Shown here: positions 25,701 to 33,919 of the stretch, in pieces | Position numbering within the stretch: position 1 is the first letter of the stretch | How the letters are laid out: each line of letters begins with the position of its first letter | Assembly (NCBI GenBank): GCA_017438775.1 | Contig: JAFRUR010000058.1 | Coordinates: 1-39,791, forward strand | Direction of reading: 5' to 3' | Length of the DNA stretch: 39,791 nt | Source: Lachnospiraceae bacterium | GTDB taxonomy: Bacteria; Bacillota; Clostridia; Lachnospirales; Lachnospiraceae | The notes under the pieces: model-generated | What the model was told of the DNA's origin: nothing | What the model saw: the letters and a program-made list of their open reading frames with translations, nothing else | Databases searched by the model: none | Translations under genes and position numbers: made by a program

Positions 25701-27296
25701 TTATTCCTGTGTTCCTTCCGGCTGTCCCGGTCCTTCCTGCGCATCCGCCATTCCGGACCCTTCGCGCGCCGCCTCTCCTGTCTGAATTCCCTCGCGGCGC
25801 GCCTTGATCTCCGCCTGCTCCCGGGGGAGGTTTTTTTCCACCCTGAGGAAAAACAGGATGATCACCAACGCGATGCCGGTAAAGACCTCCAACCCCACAA
25901 ATGCAAAGGAAATGACCCAGTTGACAGCTCCCGGCTGGGCGAGCGCGACGGTCAGAGCGCCGTCCGCGGCGGGTTTCAGGCTCTCCAGGGCCACCTGGGC
26001 GGTCCATCCTTTTTCCGCGAGCCGGGCAGCGGCATCGGATATCCCGGAAGCCGTGAAAGGTGCGATGTAGCCGGCCCTGGCCAGCATCCAGCTGAACACA
26101 CCTGTCATGATGCCCACCATGGCAACGGCAATGATATTATATACCGACATGGCCGCGCCGTCGATGCGCAGATCGTTTTTCCATTCCATATGATCCAGAC
26201 AATCTGCGAACAGAGCCATAAACACATAGGCGCAGGGCAGTCCGCCGATATTTTTGATGAACTGACCGACAAGAACGATCACCAGGCTGTGCGGGAACAT
26301 CCAGCAGATCAGTGAGCCCAGGGCGTAGAGCACAAAGCCTGCCATGGTAACGTTCCGTTTCCCGAATTTCTTTGCGAGGGGCCAGACGGCAAAGATGCCG
26401 ACACCCATCGGGATCCCGCCGATCACAGAGACCAGCATCTGCGTGATTCCGTCGTTATAGGTGCCGAGAACATAATTGCAGTAATATACCAGGCCCAGAT
26501 TTTTGAGCGTCGTGCCGACGGTATAGATCAAAAAATAGACGTACATCAGCACCATGTATCTGTCCGTGAACAGGATCCGGAACTGATCTCTGATGCTGAG
26601 TGCACTCTTCTCCCTGCCGGACTCTTCTTCGGTCAGGCGCTCTTTCGTGAAGAAATACTCCAGCAATGTCAGGGGCAGAGCAAGGATGGACAGGATGCAC
26701 ATCAGCGTGATCCACTTGCTCTTATCAACGCCGATAGCGGGCATGATGACCGTCGGAAAAAGCAGCGCCACCAGAATACCGCTCATCATGATAGTCGTGA
26801 TCTGATTGAAAACACTCAGACCTCCGCGATCTGTACCGTTGCGCGTGGACAGCGGCACCATCAGGCCGTGGCTCATGTTGTAAATAGTGTAAGAAAACGA
26901 ATAGAAAAGATTGTAGGAAAGCATGACCCACACGGCCTTGACCGCGTCACTGCTTTCCGGCACCGTGAAAAGAAGGATGCCCGTGACCGGGACGAGAAAG
27001 GCGGACAGAAACAGCCAGGGACGCGCCTTGCCTTCCTTGGTCCTGGTGCGGTCGATGACCTGTCCCATGATGATGTTGGTGAAGGCATCGATGATTTTGG
27101 AAACGATCGGGAAGATCGTCAGAAAGGCGCCGCCCCACAGAGGGGTGAGGTTGAGAACATCCGTGTAGAAGACGATCAGGTAAGTCGCCAGGACCGCGTT
27201 GAGGAGCAGGGCGCCGGCCGGACCGACCAGATAACCGAGCCATTTTTCTTTCTTGGTGACCTCGGGCGACTTGACCAGACTTGCGGGCAGTTTCAT
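25701..27296 (-). CDS. GPH-family glycoside/cation symporter (MFS)
   Basis: Predicted to import a glycoside together with sodium or protons. The 531-residue protein has about 12 membrane segments and the GPH signature [13 protein letters not shown] in the loop after the second or third segment, as in MelB and XynB-type carriers. Family members are usually 450-500 residues. The excess lies in an extended loop between the last two segments (about 420-460) and a hydrophilic tail rich in Gly/Glu/Gln. The ATG at 27296 has GGAGGATC upstream; 21 further codons are open but cross the promoter. It is the first gene of the operon with the GH3 and GH78 enzymes and divergent from the AraC regulator, so the likely substrate is a glucose- and rhamnose-containing glycoside. 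Confidence 0.9.
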   Translation of the reverse strand: MKLPASLVKSPEVTKKEKWLGYLVGPAGALLLNAVLATYLIVFYTDVLNLTPLWGGAFLTIFPIVSKIIDAFTNIIMGQVIDRTRTKEGKARPWLFLSAFLVPVTGILLFTVPESSDAVKAVWVMLSYNLFYSFSYTIYNMSHGLMVPLSTRNGTDRGGLSVFNQITTIMMSGILVALLFPTVIMPAIGVDKSKWITLMCILSILALPLTLLEYFFTKERLTEEESGREKSALSIRDQFRILFTDRYMVLMYVYFLIYTVGTTLKNLGLVYYCNYVLGTYNDGITQMLVSVIGGIPMGVGIFAVWPLAKKFGKRNVTMAGFVLYALGSLICWMFPHSLVIVLVGQFIKNIGGLPCAYVFMALFADCLDHMEWKNDLRIDGAAMSVYNIIAVAMVGIMTGVFSWMLARAGYIAPFTASGISDAAARLAEKGWTAQVALESLKPAADGALTVALAQPGAVNWVISFAFVGLEVFTGIALVIILFFLRVEKNLPREQAEIKARREGIQTGEAAREGSGMADAQEGPGQPEGTQE

Positions 27297-27357
27297 GTGT
27301 GGGATCCTCCGAAAAAGGAACGATATGACACTCGAACACAGGGCTTCTTTCACATAC

Positions 27358-27363
27358 ACTATA
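27358..27363 (-). promoter_or_regulatory. Candidate -10 box of the symporter-GH3-GH78 operon
   Basis: TATAGT on the minus strand, about 62 bases before the symporter ATG. No -35 box of good quality lies 16-18 bp upstream, consistent with activator-dependent transcription by the divergent AraC-type regulator. No clear catabolite-responsive element was found in this gap. Confidence 0.4.
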
Positions 27364-27384
27364 CCAAACCGGAAAACAGACGTA

Positions 27385-27413
27385 TTGCATTATTGTTAGA
27401 TTATTAGTATGAT
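27385..27413 (+). promoter_or_regulatory. Predicted promoter of the AraC-type regulator gene
   Basis: TTGCAT (27385-27390) and TATGAT (27408-27413) are 17 bp apart on the plus strand, with a leader of about 25 bases. It lies back to back with the operon promoter, in an AT-rich 148-bp divergent region. Confidence 0.65.
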
Positions 27414-27444
27414 CGTAATGAAATCATGAAAAGGTGCCTTGCCA

Positions 27445-28644
27445 ATGAAAGAAGAATACCTTGCCCGTTCGATCATGCATCTCTCCGGGATTCCTGTGCG
27501 GATATACCGGGGCGAAGAACAGCTCTGCGTCTGTTTCCCGGCCCCCCTGCCGAGAGATCCTTTCGTGCTCTGCCGTGACGATGTTTTTGCCCTGCCGGAG
27601 CATGTAGGGTACTACGCAACGCCCCTTTTTCACTATTACGGCGTTTTGAACACCGGTGAATTCCGTCTCGTGATCGGCCCCACCTCCCAGATCATGGCGG
27701 ACGAGCAAAAGCTCCGCGAACTCGCGTTTCAGCTGGATGTGCCGCAGGAAGAGATCCCCGACTTTGTCGAAGGCATGAACGCGATTCTGCGCCTGCCGGT
27801 CGAGACGCTCCTGCAGATGCTTTGCACGCTCAATTATTTCCTGAACGGGGAAGAGACGCTGGAGCTGTCGGATCTTGCCATCCACGAGGCGGAGCAGACG
27901 CTTATCAAGACCGGCGTGGAGCGTCGCCGCACGACCCGCGTCTATGAGAATGTCGCCGCGGAAACGCAGGAGCACAATACTCTGGCCATCGAAGAGGCTC
28001 TCATGAGCATCGTTCGGCGCGGTGATTCCGACATGCTGAGGCGCTGGCTTTCCTCCGCGCCGGCTGTGCACGGCGGCACCATTGCCGGGGATCAGCTTCG
28101 ACAGCTTCGAAACACCTTCATCGTCACGGCCACCCTGGCCTCCCGCGCCGCCATCCGGGGCGGAATGCGTCAGGACGACGCTTTTTCTCTCTCCGATGCC
28201 TACATCCGCCGCGTCGAATTGCTGACGAGTCACAGCAAGATTCAGAACCTGCAGTATCACATGCTGGTGGAATTCACGGAACAGGTGGAGAAGCTGCACC
28301 GGGGAAAGCACACCACCAGGCTCTCCCTGGACGTGGCAAATTACGTTCGTCATCATTTATCCGAGCCAATTCGGGTCGAGGCGATGGCCGCGGAGCTCTA
28401 TATCAGCCGCCCTTACCTCTCAGACAAGTTTCGCAGAGAAACCGGTCAGACTCTGACCGACTACATTCTCGAAGAAAAAACGGAGGAGGCAAAACGTCTC
28501 CTTCGCTACTCAGACCGGTCCGCCGCAGCCATCGGCACCTATCTGGGATTTTCCTCGCACGGTCATTTCACACGGGTCTTCAAGAAATACGCCGGGATCA
28601 CGCCCGGCGAATACCGCGCACATCTGGCGGACCGTGACGCATGA
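27445..28644 (+). CDS. AraC-family transcriptional regulator of the glycoside locus
   Basis: Probably activates the divergent symporter-GH3-GH78 operon when the sugar is present. The 399-residue protein has an N-terminal region (1-290) of unclear fold with no recognised sugar-binding signature. The C-terminal double helix-turn-helix domain (about 300-395) has EAMAAELYISRPYLSDKFR in the first and YLGFSSHGHFTRVFKKY plus GITPGEYR in the second, the most conserved AraC pattern. The ATG at 27445 has AAAAGGTG upstream; an in-frame TTG two codons earlier is less likely. It ends at a strong bidirectional terminator. The effector sugar is inferred from neighbours only. Confidence 0.9.
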   Translation: MKEEYLARSIMHLSGIPVRIYRGEEQLCVCFPAPLPRDPFVLCRDDVFALPEHVGYYATPLFHYYGVLNTGEFRLVIGPTSQIMADEQKLRELAFQLDVPQEEIPDFVEGMNAILRLPVETLLQMLCTLNYFLNGEETLELSDLAIHEAEQTLIKTGVERRRTTRVYENVAAETQEHNTLAIEEALMSIVRRGDSDMLRRWLSSAPAVHGGTIAGDQLRQLRNTFIVTATLASRAAIRGGMRQDDAFSLSDAYIRRVELLTSHSKIQNLQYHMLVEFTEQVEKLHRGKHTTRLSLDVANYVRHHLSEPIRVEAMAAELYISRPYLSDKFRRETGQTLTDYILEEKTEEAKRLLRYSDRSAAAIGTYLGFSSHGHFTRVFKKYAGITPGEYRAHLADRDA

Positions 28645-28668
28645 TCATCAACCCACAGCTGCAAGAAC

Positions 28669-28707
28669 AAAAAAAGGCGGCGCATCCGGAATGGATGCGC
28701 CGCCTTT
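28669..28707. terminator. Bidirectional terminator between the AraC-type gene and pfkA
   Basis: A perfect 15-bp stem (AAAGGCGGCGCATCC and its complement) with a 5-base loop at 28673-28707. Seven A precede it on the plus strand, giving a T run for the minus-strand pfkA transcript. On the plus strand TTTCC follows. It is 11 bp from the pfkA stop. Confidence 0.93.
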
Positions 28708-28718
28708 CCTGCCTGATT

Positions 28719-29693
28719 TCAAAATCTCTCCAGTTTCCGGAAGACCTCGTACATGTTCTCCGGCACCTGTTTCTGCATGGCCAGGGCCTCGTCGATGTCG
28801 AAGTCCGTGAACTCGCCCTGCTTATAGGCGACGACGCGGTTGGACCCGCCGGCCAGCAGGATTTCCACCGCCCTGGCGCCCATCATCGTGGCGTACACGC
28901 GGTCCTTGCAGGTGGGGGAGCCGCCCCTCTGCATATGGCCCAGGATGGTGGCGCGGGTCTCGATGCCCGTCGCGGCCTCCACGCGCTTGGCCATGGACGC
29001 GGAATGGCCGATGCCCTCCGCATTGACGATGATGTGATGGCGCTTGCCGAGCTTGCGGTGGATGATGATGCGGTTGACAAGCTCCTGCTCATCCCCGTCG
29101 TACTTCTCCGGGAACAGGATGTCCTCCGCGCCGTTGGCCAGGCCGCACCACATGGCGATAAAGCCCGCGTGACGGCCCATCACCTCGATGATGGAGCAGC
29201 GCTCGTGGGACGTGGAGGTGTCGCGCACCTTGTCGATGGCCTCCATCGCGGTGTTGACCGCGGTATCAAAGCCGATGGTGTATTCCGTGCAGGCGATGTC
29301 GAGGTCGATGGTCCCGGGCACGCCCACGGTGTTGATGCCCTGCTTCGCGAGCGCCTGGGCGCCGCGGAAGGAGCCGTCTCCGCCGATGACCACCAGGCCG
29401 TCGATCCCGTGCTTGCGGCAGATATCGGCCGCCTTCTTCTGGACTTCCACGTCCAGGAACTCCGGGCAGCGCGCCGTGTAGAGGATGGTGCCGCCTCTGG
29501 CAATGATGTCCGACACGGAATGGGTCTCCATATCGAAGATCTCCTCCTTGAGAAGGCCCGCGTAGCCGCGGCGGATTCCCTTGACCTTCAGGCCCTGGTA
29601 CAGAGCCGTGCGCACCACCGCGCGGATGGCCGCGTTCATGCCGGGCGCGTCTCCGCCGCTGGTCAGAACGCCGATGGTCTCGATCTTACCCAT
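28719..29693 (-). CDS. pfkA: 6-phosphofructokinase, ATP-dependent
   Basis: Phosphorylates fructose-6-phosphate to fructose-1,6-bisphosphate in glycolysis. The 324 residues contain LTSGGDAPGMNA at 10-21, GGDGSFRG (the glycine at the ATP-type position, not the Asp of PPi enzymes) and VPGTIDLDI with the catalytic aspartates, where most enzymes have IDNDI. MGRHAGFIA and GHMQRGGSP follow. The glycine in PGTID, which is lysine in PPi-dependent enzymes, also favours ATP. Length is that of the short bacterial enzyme. The ATG at 29693 has GGGAGGTTG upstream. It follows dnaE by 60 bp without a terminator, so the two are probably one transcript, as in other Clostridia. Confidence 0.97.
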   Translation of the reverse strand: MGKIETIGVLTSGGDAPGMNAAIRAVVRTALYQGLKVKGIRRGYAGLLKEEIFDMETHSVSDIIARGGTILYTARCPEFLDVEVQKKAADICRKHGIDGLVVIGGDGSFRGAQALAKQGINTVGVPGTIDLDIACTEYTIGFDTAVNTAMEAIDKVRDTSTSHERCSIIEVMGRHAGFIAMWCGLANGAEDILFPEKYDGDEQELVNRIIIHRKLGKRHHIIVNAEGIGHSASMAKRVEAATGIETRATILGHMQRGGSPTCKDRVYATMMGARAVEILLAGGSNRVVAYKQGEFTDFDIDEALAMQKQVPENMYEVFRKLERF

Positions 29694-29753
29694 GCTGCAA
29701 CCTCCCTGCCCGGGAAACGCCGGGCATAAATGTCCAAAAAAGATACAGAAATT

Positions 29754-32700
29754 TTATCGCCTTTTATCCGTGAAATCAATCCCCTTTTGCACCACCGCGG
29801 CGCCGCCGGGGCCCGTGAAGGCCTCCATCCGGCAGACCAGCGCCTCTCCCGCGTCGACCCCGTAGGCGGCGGGAAGGCGGCGCATCTGACGGCCCTGCTC
29901 CACGTAGATGACCACGCGGTCGGTCCCGTCGGAATCCGCGATCGCGGCGTACACTTCCTGCTCCGCGGCCTTCCAGGCGTCCATCGTCGGGAAGCGGAGC
30001 CAGAGCTCCTGCGGGGCCTCGGAGAACCGGGCCGCGGCCGACAGGATCAGCTTGCCCTGGGCCTCCTCCTCCGCGGAGACTCTGCCGCGCAGGAAGACCT
30101 TCTCCTCCGGGCGAAGGATATCGCCGTATTTCTCGAGGTCGCGGGGGAAGACCAGGGACTCCACAGTCCCCTCCATATCCTCCACCGTGAGGAAGGCCAT
30201 CATGCCGCCGCTCTTGGTGCTCTTGAGCTTCTTCTCCGCAATGATGCCGCCGATGACGACCTCCTGGCCGTCCTTCAGGCGCGGCTCCTCCCCCTCCTCC
30301 GGGGGCAGGAAATCCAGGCTGTAGGCGGTCACGCTCTTTTTGATGCGCTCCGCGTCCTGCTCCAGCGGGTGGCCGGAGATGTACAGGCCCAGGACTTCCT
30401 TCTCAAAGGCCAGGATCTGCCACTTGTCGAACTCTCCCGCCTTGGGAAGAACGTCCTCGAAGGCGGTCTTCTCTTCTTCTCCCGCAAGGTCAAACAGAGA
30501 CATCTGGCCGGTGATCAGGGTCTTCTGCTCGTGGTTCCTATGGTCCAGGATCTCCGGGATGGCCAGGATCTTCTCGCGCCGCGTCCCGGGCAGGCAGTCC
30601 AGGGCGCCGGCCTTGACGAAGCTCTCCAGCTTGCCGCGGTTCATCTCCTTGCCGGAGAGGCGATAGATGAGGTCGCGCAGGTTCCGGTAGGGGCCGTTCT
30701 CCTCGCGTTCCTCCACCAGGGTCTCCACCACGCTGCGCCCGACGCCCTTGATGGCGCACAGGCTGTAGTGGATGCCCTCCTCAGAAGCGGTGAAGCCCGT
30801 GCCTCCCTCGTTCACGTCGGGGGGCAGGATGCGGATCCCCATCTGGCGGCAGACCAGGATGTATTCCGAGACCTTGGAGATGTTTTCGAGGAAGGACGTC
30901 ATGAGCGCGGCCATGAACTCCTTCGGGTAGTAGTATTTGAGCCAGGCCGTCTGGTAGGCCACCACGGCGTAGCAGGCGGCGTGGGACTTGTTGAAGGCGT
31001 ACTTCGCGAAGTCGGTCATCTCGTCGTAGATCAGGTTGGCCGTGCTCTCCGGGATTCCGTTCGCGACGCACCCGGGCACGCCCGCGGCCGGATCTCCGTG
31101 CACGAAGGCCTCCCGCTCGCGCGCCATCACGTCCGCCTTCTTCTTGGACATGGCGCGGCGCAGAAGGTCGCTGCGCCCCAGGGTGTAGCCCGCGAGGTCG
31201 CGCACGATCTGCATGACCTGCTCCTGGTAGACGATGCAGCCGTAGGTGGGCCGCAGGATGCTCTCCAGCTGCGGGGCGTCGTAGGTGATATCCTCCGGCC
31301 GGTTCTTGCCCTTTAAGTACCGCGGGATAAAGTCCATGGGACCGGGGCGGTAGAGCGAAATTCCGGCGATGACGTCCTCGAGGCTCTGCGGCCGCAGCTC
31401 CTTCATGAAGTTCTTCATGCCGGCGCTTTCCAGCTGGAAAATGCCCTCCGTGTGGCCGCTGCCGATGTAGGCGAAGACCGCCGGGTCCGCGTAGTCCAGG
31501 GCGTCGATATCGATCTTCTTCCCGGCGCGCCGCGAGGCCGCCTCCGCCGCCTCCCGCACCACCGTGAGGGTGCGCAGGCCCAGGAAGTCCATCTTGAGCA
31601 GGCCCAGCTCCTCGAGCTGCGTCATCGTGTACTGGGTGGTGATGGCGCCGTCTCCGCCGCGGTTTAAGGGGACGTACTCGTCCACGGCCTTCTGGCTGAT
31701 GACCACGCCCGCCGCGTGCATCGAGGTGTGGCGGGGCAGGCCTTCCAGGCGCAGGGCCATGTCGATGAGCTTCTTCCCCTGCGGATCGGAATCGTACAGG
31801 GCCTTGAGCTCCGGGTTCTTCTCCAGCGCCGCCGTGATCGTGATGCCCAGCTCGCTGGGGATCATCTTCGCGACGTTGTCGCAGTAGGCGTAGGGCAGGT
31901 CCATGACGCGCCCCACGTCTCGGATGACGCCGCGGGCCGCCATGGTGCCGAAGGTCACGATCTGGACCACCTGGTCCTTGCCGTACTTCTCGACCACGTA
32001 GTCGATAACCTCCTGCCGGCGCTCAAACTCGAAGTCCACGTCGATATCCGGCATGGAAACGCGCTCGGGGTTCAGAAAGCGCTCGAACAGGAGCTGGTAG
32101 CGCACCGGGTCGATGGTGGTGATGTCCAGCACGTAAGAGACGATGGAGCCCGCCGCGCTGCCGCGGCCCGGGCCCACGCTGATGCCGTGGTCCTTCGCGA
32201 ATTTGATGAAATCCCAGACGATGAGGAAGTAGTCCACATACCCCATCTTCCGGATGGTGTCCAGCTCGTACCGCAGGCGGTCCCTCAGTTCCTGTCCGCC
32301 CTGCGGGTAGCGGCGCGCAAAGCCCTCCGCGCAGAGTTTTTCCAGATAGGTCTCCGAGGTATACCCCGCCGGCACGTCAAAGTGCGGGACCTTCTGCACG
32401 CCGAACTCGATCTCCACGTTGCAGCGCTCCGCGATCTCCTGCGTGCGGGAGACGGCCTCCTGCGCGTAGGGAAAAAGCTCGCGCATCTGCGCCTCGCTCT
32501 TTAAGAAATACTGGCCGCCCTCGTAGCGCATGCGGTCCTCGTCCTGCACCTTTTTACCGGTCTGAATGCAGAGCAGGAGGTCGTGCGCCTCCGCGTCGGT
32601 CTCGTAGATGTAGTGGACGTCGTTGGTGACGACCAGCGGGATGCCGGTCTCCTCCGACAGGCGCATCAGGCCCATGTTGACCGTCTTCTGCTCCGGAATC

Positions 32701-33236
32701 CCGTGGTCCTGCATCTCCAGGAAGAAGTTCCCCTCCCCGAAGATATCGCGGTAGCGCAGGGCGGCCTTTCTGGCCTCCTCGAAGAAGCCGCGCGCGACGT
32801 ACTTCTGGACCTCTCCGGCCAGGCAGGCGGACAGGCAGATGATGCCCTCCGAGAACTCGCGCAGGACCTCGTAATCCACGCGGGGCCGGTAGTAAAAGCC
32901 GTCCACAAAGCCGCGGGAGACGATCTTCATGAGGTTGTGATAGCCGGTATCGTTTTCCGCCAGAAGGACGAGGTGGAAGTAGCGGTCCTCGTTCCGGCCG
33001 GGTTCGCGGTCGAAGCGCGAACCGGGCGCGACGTAGACCTCGCAGCCGATGATGGGCCGGATGCCCTCCTTCCGGCAGGCCTTGTAGAAATCGATCACAC
33101 CGTACATGACGCCGTGGTCCGTGATCGCCAGGGAATCCATCCCCAGTTCCTTCGCGCGGTGTGCGATCTCGCTGATCCGGGAGGCCCCGTCCAGCAGGCT
33201 GTACTCCGTATGCACGTGCAGGTGTGTGAATGCCAT
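29754..33236 (-). CDS. dnaE: DNA polymerase III subunit alpha, DnaE type
   Basis: Replicative DNA polymerase subunit; in Firmicutes DnaE works with PolC, mainly in primer extension on the lagging strand. The 1160 residues start with a PHP domain (HLHVHTEYS, residues 5-13). The polymerase core has GPGRGSAAGSIV (355-366) and the catalytic Asp397, Asp399 and Asp401 in PDIDVDF. Helix-hairpin-helix and OB-fold regions complete the second half (AIKGVGRSVVETL; VVIGGIIAEKKLK). The length is that of DnaE, not the exonuclease-containing PolC. The ATG at 33236 has GGAGAGAA upstream. It has its own promoter and is followed by pfkA. Confidence 0.98.
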   Translation of the reverse strand: MAFTHLHVHTEYSLLDGASRISEIAHRAKELGMDSLAITDHGVMYGVIDFYKACRKEGIRPIIGCEVYVAPGSRFDREPGRNEDRYFHLVLLAENDTGYHNLMKIVSRGFVDGFYYRPRVDYEVLREFSEGIICLSACLAGEVQKYVARGFFEEARKAALRYRDIFGEGNFFLEMQDHGIPEQKTVNMGLMRLSEETGIPLVVTNDVHYIYETDAEAHDLLLCIQTGKKVQDEDRMRYEGGQYFLKSEAQMRELFPYAQEAVSRTQEIAERCNVEIEFGVQKVPHFDVPAGYTSETYLEKLCAEGFARRYPQGGQELRDRLRYELDTIRKMGYVDYFLIVWDFIKFAKDHGISVGPGRGSAAGSIVSYVLDITTIDPVRYQLLFERFLNPERVSMPDIDVDFEFERRQEVIDYVVEKYGKDQVVQIVTFGTMAARGVIRDVGRVMDLPYAYCDNVAKMIPSELGITITAALEKNPELKALYDSDPQGKKLIDMALRLEGLPRHTSMHAAGVVISQKAVDEYVPLNRGGDGAITTQYTMTQLEELGLLKMDFLGLRTLTVVREAAEAASRRAGKKIDIDALDYADPAVFAYIGSGHTEGIFQLESAGMKNFMKELRPQSLEDVIAGISLYRPGPMDFIPRYLKGKNRPEDITYDAPQLESILRPTYGCIVYQEQVMQIVRDLAGYTLGRSDLLRRAMSKKKADVMAREREAFVHGDPAAGVPGCVANGIPESTANLIYDEMTDFAKYAFNKSHAACYAVVAYQTAWLKYYYPKEFMAALMTSFLENISKVSEYILVCRQMGIRILPPDVNEGGTGFTASEEGIHYSLCAIKGVGRSVVETLVEEREENGPYRNLRDLIYRLSGKEMNRGKLESFVKAGALDCLPGTRREKILAIPEILDHRNHEQKTLITGQMSLFDLAGEEEKTAFEDVLPKAGEFDKWQILAFEKEVLGLYISGHPLEQDAERIKKSVTAYSLDFLPPEEGEEPRLKDGQEVVIGGIIAEKKLKSTKSGGMMAFLTVEDMEGTVESLVFPRDLEKYGDILRPEEKVFLRGRVSAEEEAQGKLILSAAARFSEAPQELWLRFPTMDAWKAAEQEVYAAIADSDGTDRVVIYVEQGRQMRRLPAAYGVDAGEALVCRMEAFTGPGGAAVVQKGIDFTDKRR

Positions 33237-33273
33237 GATGTTCTCTCCAGGTGCGGCCGGTTGCCGCAGTTAT

Positions 33274-33302
33274 ATTTTATCAGATTGACCGACAGTTTCC
33301 AA
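33274..33302 (-). promoter_or_regulatory. Predicted promoter of dnaE-pfkA
   Basis: Minus-strand TTGGAA (33297-33302) and TAAAAT (33274-33279) are 17 bp apart, about 32 bases before the dnaE ATG. It lies 48 bp from the edge of the long palindrome, at the dnaE end of the 415-bp gene-free stretch 33237-33651. Confidence 0.6.
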
Positions 33303-33349
33303 CCACGAACCGGCCCCGCAGCCGAAAAAATCCGAAAGCAGCGAAAACA

Positions 33350-33516
33350 CCCTCCGCAGGGTGCGGGCAAACGTGCCCTTTTTTCGCGCAGCCCTGCGCG
33401 GCCTTCTTTGGCAGCCGCTTTCCGGATACCGGGGCGATCCGAAAAGACGGCTGCGGGCATGCTCGGTCTGCCTGCGAAAAAGAGGGCACTGTTTGCGTTT
33501 CGCACCCTGCGGAGGG
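33350..33516. repeat. 167-bp imperfect palindrome with 16-bp perfect terminal inverted repeats
   Basis: The two ends, CCCTCCGCAGGGTGCG at 33350-33365 and its exact complement at 33501-33516, are followed by arms of about 78 and 80 bases. These match with gaps almost to a 9-base centre (33428-33436), so the element can fold into one long hairpin. The left arm contains an intrinsic-terminator shape on the plus strand (GGGCA-AACG-TGCCC then six T, 33365-33384). The right arm has its mirror on the minus strand (7-bp stem, then CTTTTT). No open frame of known type and no target-site duplication is visible. It could be a MITE-like element, a structured RNA or a two-way terminator. Confidence 0.75.
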
Positions 33517-33575
33517 CGTCTCACGGTATCGGCACCCCCGGCAGAAAAAAGCAGCGATGCGTCCCGAAAACGGAC

Positions 33576-33621
33576 AAAAAGAAAACGGCCGCGGGCTCCC
33601 TGCGGAAGCCTGCGGCCGTTT
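33576..33621 (-). terminator. Terminator of the ftsH-uvrC-hprK-murB-whiA-crh operon
   Basis: Minus-strand AAACGGCCGC pairs with GCGGCCGTTT, and an inner GGCTTCC/GGGAGCC stem extends it. The hairpin is followed by TTTTCTTTTT (about 33576-33585). It lies about 30 bp after the Crh-like stop codon. Strong and correctly placed for the operon end. Confidence 0.88.
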
Positions 33622-33651
33622 CTCTCTGATGCCGGGTCCGGAAAGGCGGTT

Positions 33652-33918
33652 TTACGCCTCGGCCTTTCCGAGCATGTATTCCTCCAGTTTGGCGACAGCG
33701 GAGCGCTCGTCCGTACCGTCCGCGCACACGCGCAGGGTCTCTCCGCCAGAGAGCGTCAGGTTCATCATGCCCATGATGCTCTTCGCGTTGGCGCGCGCCT
33801 TCCCGCTCTCGATGTAGATCCGGCTGTTGAACCGGCTCGCGATCTGCACGAGCATGGCGATCGAAGCCGCTCCGTCCAGGCCCCTGGAGTTGTCCATCGT
33901 GATCTCTTTCGTGGTCAT
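33652..33918 (-). CDS. crh: Crh-like HPr-family regulatory protein lacking the PTS histidine
   Basis: An HPr-fold protein that can probably be phosphorylated by HprK and act with CcpA but cannot take part in PTS phosphotransfer. Across 88 residues, the segment RGLDGAAS puts Asp at position 15, where HPr has its catalytic histidine. The regulatory serine is kept in NAKSIMG (Ser47 by this count, equal to HPr Ser46). B. subtilis Crh has Gln15. It lies 1 bp after whiA, with its ribosome site AGGAGAG inside the end of whiA. A crh gene beside whiA is also the B. subtilis arrangement, and hprK is three genes upstream here. Calling it Crh rather than a second HPr rests on the missing histidine. Confidence 0.88.
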   Translation of the reverse strand: MTTKEITMDNSRGLDGAASIAMLVQIASRFNSRIYIESGKARANAKSIMGMMNLTLSGGETLRVCADGTDERSAVAKLEEYMLGKAEA

Positions 33919-33919
33919 A

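Noticed and set aside
27297..27444. Catabolite-responsive element (cre) for CcpA at the glycoside operon
   Set aside because: Expected from the HprK/HPr context, but no sequence close to the cre consensus is visible here or in the fru promoter.
20632..28644. Recent horizontal transfer of the glycoside locus
   Set aside because: The locus is flanked by ordinary terminators, has no integrase, tRNA end or repeats, and base composition and ribosome sites look like the rest of the window except for slightly more AT-rich regulator and symporter genes.
29730..31316. Plus-strand frame of about 530 codons antisense to dnaE
   Set aside because: Shadow of DnaE codons; no start signal, no domain, and low-complexity Leu/Gly/His-rich product.
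33237..33651. A protein gene in the 415-bp gene-free stretch
   Set aside because: Open frames there are GC-rich and Arg/Pro-rich, without ribosome sites, and coincide with the palindrome; none resembles a protein family.
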